Source: Comamonadaceae bacterium | GTDB taxonomy: Bacteria > Pseudomonadota > Gammaproteobacteria > Burkholderiales > Burkholderiaceae_C | Reading direction: 5' to 3' | DNA length: 43,940 nucleotides | Assembly (NCBI GenBank): GCA_947372865.1 | Contig: CANBVJ010000024.1 | Span: 1 to 43,940, forward strand | Part shown: one piece after another, positions 25,881-33,641 of the stretch | Numbering within the stretch: position 1 is the stretch's first letter | Layout: each line of letters opens with the position of its first letter | The notes under the pieces: generated by a model | Told to the model about the DNA's origin: nothing | What the model saw: the letters and a program-made list of their open reading frames with translations, nothing else | The model's database searches: none | Program-made: the position numbers and the translations under genes

Positions 25881-27269
25881 TCACCCCAACGGCACCACCA
25901 CCCGCACCACCAACCCATGCGGCGCACGGGTATGCGCTTGCACGCTACCCCCATGGCGCTGGGCGATTTCGGCCACGATGGCCAGGCCCAGGCCGCAGCC
26001 GCCGGGCAGTTCGCTGGCGCGCCAGAAGCGTTCAAACAGGTGGGGCAGGTCGGCGTCTTGCACGCCGAGGCCTTCGTCTTCCACTTCCAGCACGCACTGG
26101 TTTTCGCCCGTGGCGCGCACCCGCAGCGTGACGGCAGCGCCGCGCGGGCAGTAGCGCAGGGCGTTGTCGATCAGGTTGTTCAGGGCTTCGCGCAGCAGCA
26201 CGCGGTCGGCGCGGGCTTGCAGGTGGTCTTCGCCTTCAAAGCCTAGGTCAATGCCGGCCGCCAGCGCGCGCGGCGTCCATTCGCGCGCCACTTCGCGCGC
26301 CAGTGCGGCCACGTCCACGGGCACGAGCGCCACGTCGGCCTCGGTGCGGGCCAAACTCAGCAATTGGTTGACTAGGTGCGCGCTGCGCTGGGCGCTTTTG
26401 TGGACCTTGCGCAGGCGTTCGTGCAGGGCCTGGGGCTCGGCCTCGGTCAGGGCCAGTTCGGTTTGGCTGATCAGGCCGGCCAGCGGCGTGCGCAACTGGT
26501 GGGCGGCGTCGTTCAAAAAACGTTTTTCCTGGCTCATGCTGCGCCGCAGGGTGGTGAGCAACTGGTTGAGCGCCAGCGCCAGCGAATGCACTTCTTGCGG
26601 CGCCTGCGTCAGCTCAATGGGCGAGAGCGATGCGGCGTTGCGGTTCGCAAGCTGGGCTTCTAGGCGCTCCAGGGGGGCCAAGCCACGGCGGATGCCCGCG
26701 TGCATCAGCACCCCCAGCACCGCGCCCAGCAGCAAAAGCGGAAACAGCACGTCGCGCACCAGTTCTTGCGCAATGGCTTCTTGCACCGCCAGGCTTTTGG
26801 CTACCTGCACGCGCATGCGTTGCTCGGTGGGCGCATCCCCAAAAGACAGCTCAATCGAGGCCACGCGCATGGGCTTGCCGTCGAGTGAAATCTCATACAA
26901 CACCGGCACGTTGTCGGGTTGCAGCACGCCGTCGCCTCCTGGGCCCGGCAGCTTGCTGTTGCCCAGCAAAAAGCTGCCCGGCGGCGACGAAACCATATAG
27001 GCCAGCCGGTCGTTCGGGTCTTGTTCGAGCACGGCCTGGGCAGCTTTGGGAAAGTCCACCAGCAAGCCCGAGCCAATGGGCTTGACCTGGCGTGCCAGCG
27101 CGCGCACCGACTGGGTGAGCGACTGGTCGATGGTTTTTTCGGCATAAATCAGCGCCACCCGAAAGGCCAGCACGCCGCCCATCAGCCACAACACCAGTTG
27201 CGGCAACAGCAGCCACCACAGCAACTGGCGCTTGAGCGAAAAATTAGCGCCTGCGCCCAAGCCCGTCAC
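25881..27269 (-). CDS. Sensor histidine kinase, TctE-like
   Basis: Membrane sensor kinase of 462 residues. An N-terminal helix (LLWWLLLPQLVLWLMGGVLAF) and a second near residue 165 bound a periplasmic sensing domain of the type found in TctE kinases. Then come the phospho-acceptor box NDAAHQLRTPLAGL (about 245), N box NNLIDNALRYCP, G1 EDEGLGV, F box LFERFW and G2 GCGLGLAI. The start is a GTG at 27269 whose bases overlap the TGA of the regulator gene (GTGA), so the two are coupled; longer frames overlap the regulator. The tricarboxylate sensing of true TctE cannot be assumed. Its 3' end is partly duplicated at 24994-25096. Confidence 0.9.
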   Translation of the reverse strand: MTGLGAGANFSLKRQLLWWLLLPQLVLWLMGGVLAFRVALIYAEKTIDQSLTQSVRALARQVKPIGSGLLVDFPKAAQAVLEQDPNDRLAYMVSSPPGSFLLGNSKLPGPGGDGVLQPDNVPVLYEISLDGKPMRVASIELSFGDAPTEQRMRVQVAKSLAVQEAIAQELVRDVLFPLLLLGAVLGVLMHAGIRRGLAPLERLEAQLANRNAASLSPIELTQAPQEVHSLALALNQLLTTLRRSMSQEKRFLNDAAHQLRTPLAGLISQTELALTEAEPQALHERLRKVHKSAQRSAHLVNQLLSLARTEADVALVPVDVAALAREVAREWTPRALAAGIDLGFEGEDHLQARADRVLLREALNNLIDNALRYCPRGAAVTLRVRATGENQCVLEVEDEGLGVQDADLPHLFERFWRASELPGGCGLGLAIVAEIAQRHGGSVQAHTRAPHGLVVRVVVPLG

Positions 27270-27985
27270 GGTGCCTGCAACTCCAGCATATAGCCCAGTC
27301 CGCGCACATTGCGGATGCCCAGGCCGCTGTCTTGCAGCTTGCGCCGCAGCCGGTGCACATAAACCTCCAGCGCATTCGAGCCGCCCGCAGCACCGCCTTC
27401 GGGCGCCTGCGTTTGCCAGACCGCCAGCACTTCTTCGCGGCCCACCACCTGGCCCAGTTGCTTGACCAGCAGCGTGAGCAGCGACCATTCGCGGTGGGTG
27501 AGCTCCATGGCCTCGTCGCCCAGCCAGGCCATGGGCAGTTGGGGGTCCAAGCGCAGGCGGTGCTGTGGCGTGCCTTCGGTTTGCAGGCTGCCGCCAAAGG
27601 CCGGCATGCGCGAACGCCGCAGCATGGCGCCCAGGCGGGCCAGCAGCTCGGCCATGTCAAAGGGCTTGGTCAGGTAGTCGTCGGCGCCGGCGTTCAGGCC
27701 TTGCACCCGGTCGTCAATGTCGTCGCGCGCCGTCAATATCAGCACCGGCAAATGCGGCAGGCGCTGGCGGATCCAGCGCAGCACCGCAAAGCCGTCCATG
27801 GGCACGCCTTGCACCGGGGGCAGCCCCAGGTCGAGCACCACGCCGTCCAGGCGCGTGGATTCCAGCAGCGCCTGCGCCTGCGCGCCGTCGCCCACTGCGT
27901 CCACGCTGTGGCCGGCGTGCATGAGTTGCGCGCTCAAGCCGTCGCGCAGCAGTTCGTCGTCTTCTACCAAAAGCAAATGGGCCAT
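27266..27985 (-). CDS. Response regulator, OmpR family (TctD/QseB-like)
   Basis: A 239-residue regulator. The receiver domain has acidic pocket VEDDELL, phospho-acceptor Asp in VVLDLGLP (about 52), LTARDD and the conserved Lys in LTKPFD. The C-terminal winged helix ends HRLRRKLQ...GLGYMLE. Compared with the usual DLGLPxxDG spacing, five extra residues (PVQGVPMDG) follow the phospho-site. A Gly-rich loop of a few extra residues (APEGGAAGGSNALE) lies in the DNA-binding domain. It starts 3 bases after cca ends and overlaps the kinase gene. It is the partner of that kinase. Confidence 0.93.
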   Translation of the reverse strand: MAHLLLVEDDELLRDGLSAQLMHAGHSVDAVGDGAQAQALLESTRLDGVVLDLGLPPVQGVPMDGFAVLRWIRQRLPHLPVLILTARDDIDDRVQGLNAGADDYLTKPFDMAELLARLGAMLRRSRMPAFGGSLQTEGTPQHRLRLDPQLPMAWLGDEAMELTHREWSLLTLLVKQLGQVVGREEVLAVWQTQAPEGGAAGGSNALEVYVHRLRRKLQDSGLGIRNVRGLGYMLELQAP

Positions 27986-27988
27986 GGT

Positions 27989-29254
27989 TTAGTGTGCCTC
28001 CATTCCAGCCTGTGCCTCGGCCAGTGCCTGCGCGCGGGCACATGCCACCGCCTGGCCAATGGCCGGGCCGCGCAGCCCGGCGCTGATGGCTGCTGCCGCC
28101 ACCGATTCGGTGTCCACGGCTTGCGCCAGCGCCAGCGCATGCAGCAGGCGCGCACCTTGGGGGTAGGGCGCGTGTTCAAACCCCAGGCGCCCGCGCGCGT
28201 CGCATTCGCAGGCTTGCACCACTTGGGCAAAGCGCCCGGGTTTGCGAAAGGCGTCGCAGCGCTCCAGCAGGCGCACCGTGGCGGCGGCGTCCAGGCTGGC
28301 GCTGCGGTGGATGTTGCCGTGTTCGCGTGCCACTACCTCGGCCAGCTCGGCGCAGGCGTGGGGCACGCGCAGGCGCTGGCACAACTGCTGGATCAGGCGC
28401 ACGCTGCGCGCCTCGTGGGCAATGTGGCGCGGCCATTCAGACGGCGGAGTGGTGGCTTTGCCCAGGTCGTGCACCAGGCAGGCAAAGCGCACTTCCAGCG
28501 GCGCCTGCACTTGCGCGGCGCAGCCCAGCACCATCATCACGTGCACGCCGGTGTCGATTTCGGGGTGGTGTTCGATCGGTTGGGGCACGCCCCACTGGGC
28601 GTTTACTTCGGGCAGCACCACGGCCAGCGCGCCGCAGTCGCGCAGCACCGCAAACATGTGCGCGGGCTCGTCTTCCATCAGGCCCTTGGCCAGTTCTTGC
28701 CACACGCGCTCGGCCACCAGGTGCGTGGCTTCACCCCTCTGCACCATGTTGCGCAGCAAAGCGCGGGTGTCGTCGGCCACGCTGAACTGCGCAAAGCGCG
28801 CGGCAAAGCGTGCCAGCCGCAAGATGCGCACCGGGTCTTCGGCAAAGGCGGGGCTGGCGTGGCGCAGCAGGCGCGCGCCCAAGTCGCGCTGGCCGCCACA
28901 GGGGTCTACCAGGGTAGACATGTCGGGCAGCTTGCTGCCGTCGGGCAAAGGCAGCGCGGCCATGGCGTTGATGCTCAGGTCGCGCCGGGCCAGGTCCTCT
29001 TCGAGCGTGACCGAGGCGTCGGCGTGCACCACAAAGCCCCGGTAGCCGCTGCCGCTCTTGCGCTCGGTGCGGGCCAGGGCGTATTCCTCATGGGTTTGCG
29101 GGTGCAAAAACACCGGAAAATCCCGCCCCACCGGCACAAAGCCCTGCGCCACCATCTGCTCGGGCGTGGCGCCCACCACCACCCAGTCGCGGTCTTGCAA
29201 TGGCAGGCCCAGCAAATAGTCGCGCACCGCGCCGCCGACAAGATAGGTTTGCAT
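27989..29254 (-). CDS. cca: Multifunctional CCA tRNA nucleotidyltransferase
   Basis: Adds or repairs the 3' CCA of tRNA. The N-terminal nucleotidyltransferase domain shows GGAVRDYLLGL and DRDWVVVG, whose acidic residues bind metal, then RRDLSINAMA. The middle carries the RNA-binding part, and a HD phosphohydrolase domain (FACLVHDLGKA, near residue 250) marks the long, multifunctional bacterial form with phosphodiesterase and phosphatase activity. Length is 421. It lies 21 bases after the GST gene and 3 bases before the response regulator on the same strand. Confidence 0.95.
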   Translation of the reverse strand: MQTYLVGGAVRDYLLGLPLQDRDWVVVGATPEQMVAQGFVPVGRDFPVFLHPQTHEEYALARTERKSGSGYRGFVVHADASVTLEEDLARRDLSINAMAALPLPDGSKLPDMSTLVDPCGGQRDLGARLLRHASPAFAEDPVRILRLARFAARFAQFSVADDTRALLRNMVQRGEATHLVAERVWQELAKGLMEDEPAHMFAVLRDCGALAVVLPEVNAQWGVPQPIEHHPEIDTGVHVMMVLGCAAQVQAPLEVRFACLVHDLGKATTPPSEWPRHIAHEARSVRLIQQLCQRLRVPHACAELAEVVAREHGNIHRSASLDAAATVRLLERCDAFRKPGRFAQVVQACECDARGRLGFEHAPYPQGARLLHALALAQAVDTESVAAAAISAGLRGPAIGQAVACARAQALAEAQAGMEAH

Positions 29255-29275
29255 CCGGGCCTGGGGCTTTGCTAC

Positions 29276-29959
29276 TTAGCGGTGAAGGCGGTAAGGCTCT
29301 GCCAAGTCCAAAAAGTCGTGCTCGGCCAGCGCGCCGTCCACCCAGGCCTTGACCCCGGGCAGGGCGCAGACGCGAGCCACATAGGCAGCAATAGCGTCAG
29401 GCACCGGCAGGGCATAGGTTTTGATGCGGGTGCACACCGGCGCGAAATAGGCGTCGGCAATGCTGAACTCGCCAAACAGCATGGGCCCGCCATGCGTTTG
29501 CAGCAGGTCGCGCCACATGTGTACCAGGCGGTCCACGTCGGCGCGTACTGCGGCGTGGTCGCGCCAGATCAGCGCGCCTTGCTCGGGCAGGTGGGCTTCA
29601 ATGTTCATGGGGCAGTTGCTGCGCAGGCCCATCAGGCCCGAATGCATTTCGGCGCAAATGCTGCGGGCGTTGGCCCGGGCGGCTGCGTCGCGCGGCCACA
29701 GGTGTTTGTCCGGAAACATTTCGGCCAGGGTCTCGGCAATGGCCAGCGTGTCCCACACCGCCAGCGCGCCGTTTTGCAGCACCGGCACTTTGCCCGCGGG
29801 GCTCAAATTAGCGAGCGTGTGCTTGAACTTTGATTCGGGCGTAAAGGCGTCAAAGCGCACCATCACTTCCTCAAACGCAATGCCGGCCTGCTTCATCAGC
29901 ACCCAAGGCCGCATGGACCAGGATGAATAGTTTTTGTTGCCTACGTATAGTTTTAGCAT
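29276..29959 (-). CDS. Glutathione S-transferase family protein
   Basis: A 227-residue cytosolic GST. The thioredoxin-like N-terminal part starts LKLYVGNKNYSSWSMRPWVLMKQ, with the Ser/Tyr region that contacts glutathione, and has the cis-Pro/Ser site in GKVPVLQNGALAVWDTLAIAE. The C-terminal helical domain contains SIADAYFAPV, the usual N-cap motif. Substrate unknown; reductive or detoxifying conjugation is family knowledge. It is within a minus-strand run from slt to the sensor kinase. The ATG follows a good GGAGG on the minus strand. Confidence 0.9.
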   Translation of the reverse strand: MLKLYVGNKNYSSWSMRPWVLMKQAGIAFEEVMVRFDAFTPESKFKHTLANLSPAGKVPVLQNGALAVWDTLAIAETLAEMFPDKHLWPRDAAARANARSICAEMHSGLMGLRSNCPMNIEAHLPEQGALIWRDHAAVRADVDRLVHMWRDLLQTHGGPMLFGEFSIADAYFAPVCTRIKTYALPVPDAIAAYVARVCALPGVKAWVDGALAEHDFLDLAEPYRLHR

Positions 29960-30025
29960 CGAGAACCTCCTTGTTGAAAACCGGGTCGAGCGCGAGGGGC
30001 GTCAGGTGTTTGGGTTGTTCGGGCC

Positions 30026-32026
30026 TTAGGGCAGCTCCAGCCCCTGTTCGGGCGTGGCCGCGTCCAGCGGTCCGACGGTGCCCAGGCGCGTCTTGATGGA
30101 CTGGGGCTGGCCGCTGATCAGCGCCGCATACAGCGTGGTGTTAGAGAGCACTTTTTTGACATAGTCGCGCGTTTCATGAAAGGGAATGCTCTCCGCCCAT
30201 GCTGCGGCCTCCATGGTCGGGCCGCCGCTGGCGCCGCGCCAGGTGCGCGGGCGGCTTGGGCCAGCGTTGTAGGCAGCCGCCGCCATGGGCATAGAGCCGT
30301 TAAAGCTGTCAAGCACCAGCTTGAGGTAGCCCGTGCCAATGGCGATGTTGGTGTCGCGTTCGTTGAGTTTGGCCGGGGTGAAGTCAACCAGGCCGATTTT
30401 TTTGGCCGTCCATTTGGCCGTAGCTGGCATTACCTGCATCAGGCCGGCCGCGCCCACGCCCGACTTGGCGTCCATGATGAAGCGGCTTTCCTGGCGAATC
30501 AGGCCGTAGACATAGGCCGGGTCCAGCCCAATGCTTTGCGCGCGGGCCACCACGGCGGCCTTGAACGGCATGGGAAAGCGCTGTTCCAGGTCAATCACGC
30601 CCTTGGTGCGCTCGCTGGTGTTGATACAGCGGTCCCACACCTCGGCGCGGCAGGCCAGGTCAGCGGCTGCCAGCAGGCCGCGATCGTCCAGGCCGCCTTT
30701 GGCGTGTAGGTTGACGCTGTAGTTCCACTCGCGCACGCCCTCGGCCCGCAGCCCGATGCGAATGGCGTAGAGCGCGCGCTGCAGGCCGGGGTTTTGGCGG
30801 GCTACTTCTTTTTCTTCGGTGGTGGGGGCGCTTGGGCGTGGCGGCACAGTGCTGCGTTGGCCGAGTTCGTCCAGCGCCAGTTGCTCGTAAAAGCCGCGTA
30901 TGCCGGCAATGCTTTGCAGGTCGGCCAAAGCCTGGTTGCGCACCGGCTCGCTGGCGCGCTGCGCCAGCACGGCGCGGGCATGCCAGTAGGTCCAGACCGG
31001 TTCGGTGCGCAGCGTTTGTGGCAACGAGGCAATGGCCTGCTGCACCTGCGCCCACTGCCCGGCGCGCAGCGCGGCGCGTGCGGCCCAGACCACGTGGTCG
31101 TCGTGCATTTGGTCAAAGCGGCCTTTGGCGTAAAAGTCCAGCGCGGCGGTCTCACCCTTTTGCGCAGCGCGCTTGCCAATCACGCCCCAGATCCAGCTTC
31201 GCTCCTCCGCCGTGAGCTGGGCGCGCCAGCGCAGCTTTTCTACCTCAACGGCTGCGTCTCGCGGCTCCAAATAGGCCTGGCGGATCAGCGCCAGCGCCAC
31301 AAATTCGCGGGTTTGGGGTCGCAGCGCGGTGAGTTTGTCGCCCAGGTATTTCCCGGGGTTGAGGTAAATGGTGTTGACCGTCTTGACCCATTTTTCGTTC
31401 AAGGCGCCCACCGCCTGGGTGGCCACGCGCAGGCGGTCGTTTTCCATGCCCAAGCGCGCGCGCACCCAGGCCACCTGGGGCTGCAGCTTCTTGGCCTTGA
31501 TCAGCTCTTCGGCCACGCCAGCGCAAGATTCGTCGGCCTCGCGCTGGGCCAGCCACAGGTCTTGTACTTGCTTGGACACATCAGCGCCGCTGGTAGCCCA
31601 GTCGCTCCACAGGCCGTAGCACTGGATGGCGCGGTCGTCGCCCATGCGGTACTGGGCAAACTGCTGCCTGAATGTAGGCCATTCGCGGTTGCGCCCGAGC
31701 TGCAGCAGCCAGTCGGCGCGCAGGCGGTCTTCTTGGTAGCTGCCGGCGTAGCGGGCCAAAAAGGCCTCAATCTCGGACTTGCCGGCCGTATCCAGCCGGG
31801 TGGAAAGCTCCCAGTACGCCGCCCAGGGCTCCAGGGTCGATCCTTTGGCAGCGGGCAGCAGGCTGGACAGGCGTTTTTGGTCGTGTTGTTTGTAGGCTTG
31901 GGCCATGTCCAACACCGCCTCGTCGCTGCGCGGGGTGTCTAGGGCTTGGGCACTGGCGGCTCCCGCAGCCAGGCACGACACCGCGCTGTAGGCTAAAGCT
32001 GCCAAAATGGTTCGATATAACTGCAT
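30026..32026 (-). CDS. slt: Soluble lytic murein transglycosylase
   Basis: Periplasmic muramidase that cleaves peptidoglycan to anhydro-muropeptides. It has a signal peptide in the first about 26 residues (ILAALAYSAVSCLAAGAASA), then a long superhelical region of about 450 residues. A C-terminal SLT domain follows, with catalytic Glu in IRQESRF (about residue 510), GLMQVMPATA and AAYNAGP. The ATG at 32026 is chosen; the same frame extends to 32698 but that runs antisense through the cyclo-ligase gene and has no signal peptide. 666 residues is normal. Only 9 bases separate its start from that of the divergent gene. Confidence 0.94.
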   Translation of the reverse strand: MQLYRTILAALAYSAVSCLAAGAASAQALDTPRSDEAVLDMAQAYKQHDQKRLSSLLPAAKGSTLEPWAAYWELSTRLDTAGKSEIEAFLARYAGSYQEDRLRADWLLQLGRNREWPTFRQQFAQYRMGDDRAIQCYGLWSDWATSGADVSKQVQDLWLAQREADESCAGVAEELIKAKKLQPQVAWVRARLGMENDRLRVATQAVGALNEKWVKTVNTIYLNPGKYLGDKLTALRPQTREFVALALIRQAYLEPRDAAVEVEKLRWRAQLTAEERSWIWGVIGKRAAQKGETAALDFYAKGRFDQMHDDHVVWAARAALRAGQWAQVQQAIASLPQTLRTEPVWTYWHARAVLAQRASEPVRNQALADLQSIAGIRGFYEQLALDELGQRSTVPPRPSAPTTEEKEVARQNPGLQRALYAIRIGLRAEGVREWNYSVNLHAKGGLDDRGLLAAADLACRAEVWDRCINTSERTKGVIDLEQRFPMPFKAAVVARAQSIGLDPAYVYGLIRQESRFIMDAKSGVGAAGLMQVMPATAKWTAKKIGLVDFTPAKLNERDTNIAIGTGYLKLVLDSFNGSMPMAAAAYNAGPSRPRTWRGASGGPTMEAAAWAESIPFHETRDYVKKVLSNTTLYAALISGQPQSIKTRLGTVGPLDAATPEQGLELP

Positions 32027-32035
32027 AGGCTGATT

Positions 32036-32659
32036 ATGGACAAACCACAGGACGAGCGGGCCAAGGACAAACAGGCCTTGCGCAAGACCTTGCTGCAGCA
32101 GCGCCAGGAACTCCCCGACCGCCTGCACCGCGCCGAGCTGCTGCTGCGCGTGATGCGCATCTGGCTGGTGGGCCGCACCGACACCACCATCGGCGCCTAT
32201 TGGCCCATCAAGGGCGAATTTGACCCGCTGCCCGCCCTGCATCGTTGGAAAGAGGACGGCGAACTCAGCGACGCCCCCCAGCGTCGGCGCATTGCGCTGC
32301 CGGTGATCAACAAGCTGCACAAAACCATGACCTTCCATAGCTGGTACCCCGGCTGCCCCATGGAAGAAGACGCCTACGGCATCCCCAAACCCAAAGACAC
32401 CGAGCTGGTGGCGCCCAGTCTGCTGTTTGTGCCTTGTGTGGGCTACAGCGCCGGGGGCTACCGCCTGGGCTACGGCGGCGGCTTTTACGACCGCATGTTG
32501 GCCATCCTGGAGCCCAAGCCTTTTACCGTGGGCCTGGCTTTTGGCACCAATTACGTGCCAGATTTCGAGCCCGAGGCGCACGATGTGCCGTTGGACGCGG
32601 TGCTGACCGACTACGGCGTGGCCTGGCCGCTGGACCCGATGGCGCGTGCGCCGCGCTGA
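32036..32659 (+). CDS. ygfA: 5-formyltetrahydrofolate cyclo-ligase
   Basis: ATP-dependent enzyme converting 5-formyl-THF to 5,10-methenyl-THF, returning a storage or inhibitory folate to the one-carbon pool. The 207-residue protein has IGAYWPIKGEFD in the middle and, near the C-terminus, the diagnostic SAGGYRLGYGGGFYDR nucleotide loop. The first helix (KDKQALRKTLLQQRQEL) carries the basic ATP contacts. Its start lies 9 bases from that of slt on the other strand, so its promoter must be inside or before slt. Only a weak TAGG lies in front of the ATG. Confidence 0.95.
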   Translation: MDKPQDERAKDKQALRKTLLQQRQELPDRLHRAELLLRVMRIWLVGRTDTTIGAYWPIKGEFDPLPALHRWKEDGELSDAPQRRRIALPVINKLHKTMTFHSWYPGCPMEEDAYGIPKPKDTELVAPSLLFVPCVGYSAGGYRLGYGGGFYDRMLAILEPKPFTVGLAFGTNYVPDFEPEAHDVPLDAVLTDYGVAWPLDPMARAPR

Positions 32660-32714
32660 GTCAGCTTTGGTTTTCTCGCCGCTCGGTCGCCCCGGCAAGG
32701 TGGGGGGCGGTCGT

Positions 32715-33641
32715 TCAGGGCGTTTGCGCCATCAAGGCGCGCACATCACCCGCATAGCCTTGTAGCGCGGCCACCATGTTTTTGCGCTGCTGCGCCGTGG
32801 CGCCGCGGTGCAACTCGGCCATGGCATCGCAGGTTTGGGCGACCGCCTGGTCTTTGTAAGCGCGGTAGCTGGCGTCGGGCGAGTGAAAGTAGCCTTTGGC
32901 CAATCCCGCTAGCGCAGACTGGGCGGTGCTGGCATCGGCCTGGCGCAGTTTGGGCAGGGTTTGCAAAATTTCTTGCTGGCGGCGCAGCAGTTCGCGGTAG
33001 TGCAGGGGCTCGTCGATGCCGACCTTGTCCATGCTGGCCTGGAGCTGGCGCAGTTGGGCGGCGTTGAGCGGGCCGTAAAAGTCTTCCAGCCGTTCGCGGA
33101 TTTTTTGGGTGCGCCGGGTGATGCTGTCTTGGTCGGTGGTGAGCCATTCCTCGCGCCATTTGCGGTTGTTTTTCTCATAGGTGGCCGCTATAGATTTGAG
33201 CTGGCTGGCCTGCAGCGTGGGCGCCACGGCCGCCGCGCCGGGCAGGGCGCGCTCCACCAGCGCTTCCATGCGCTGCACGCTTTGGGCGTACAGGGCGCAG
33301 ATTTGCCCAGCCGTGGGTTGGGGCTGGCTGGCCAGCTTCTCGGCGGTTTGCAGCAGTTCGGCCATTAAAGGCAGTTCTTCTTGCCGATGCCAGCGGGCCA
33401 ACGCGGCCAAGTCGGTGCGCACGCGCTGGCTTTGCGCCTTGTCAAAATCAGCAAAGCCATCGAGCCACCAGTGCATCAGCTCGGGCGCGTTGTTGTAGCT
33501 CAGGCGCACCGCCGAGCAGCCGCCCAAGGCCAGCCCGGCGACCAGCAGCAGCGCACCCAACGCCCGCGCGGACAGGGCGCTGATAATGTTGCGCAATCGC
33601 CATGCAACGGCTGCAGGCGCAAAATTTTGAAGAAGAGGCAT
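32715..33641 (-). CDS. DUF6279 family lipoprotein
   Basis: A 308-residue predicted lipoprotein. The lipobox LALGGC puts the lipidated Cys at about residue 42, and the 25 or so residues before the hydrophobic part suggest that the real start may be later. The mature part begins AVRLSYNNAPELMHWWLDGFADF, the family's recognisable opening, and is otherwise helical and rich in Gln, Arg and Ala. Function is not known. Its ATG (33641-33639) lies on the same GCATGC hexamer as the glmU ATG on the other strand. Confidence 0.83.
   Translation of the reverse strand: MPLLQNFAPAAVAWRLRNIISALSARALGALLLVAGLALGGCSAVRLSYNNAPELMHWWLDGFADFDKAQSQRVRTDLAALARWHRQEELPLMAELLQTAEKLASQPQPTAGQICALYAQSVQRMEALVERALPGAAAVAPTLQASQLKSIAATYEKNNRKWREEWLTTDQDSITRRTQKIRERLEDFYGPLNAAQLRQLQASMDKVGIDEPLHYRELLRRQQEILQTLPKLRQADASTAQSALAGLAKGYFHSPDASYRAYKDQAVAQTCDAMAELHRGATAQQRKNMVAALQGYAGDVRALMAQTP

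Noticed and set aside
27332..29833. Very long plus-strand open frame (about 833 codons) across the regulator, cca and GST genes
   Set aside because: It runs antisense to three well-recognised genes and has shadow-type composition with no domain.
32027..32698. N-terminal extension of the slt frame
   Set aside because: It runs antisense to the cyclo-ligase gene; the signal peptide starts at 32026.
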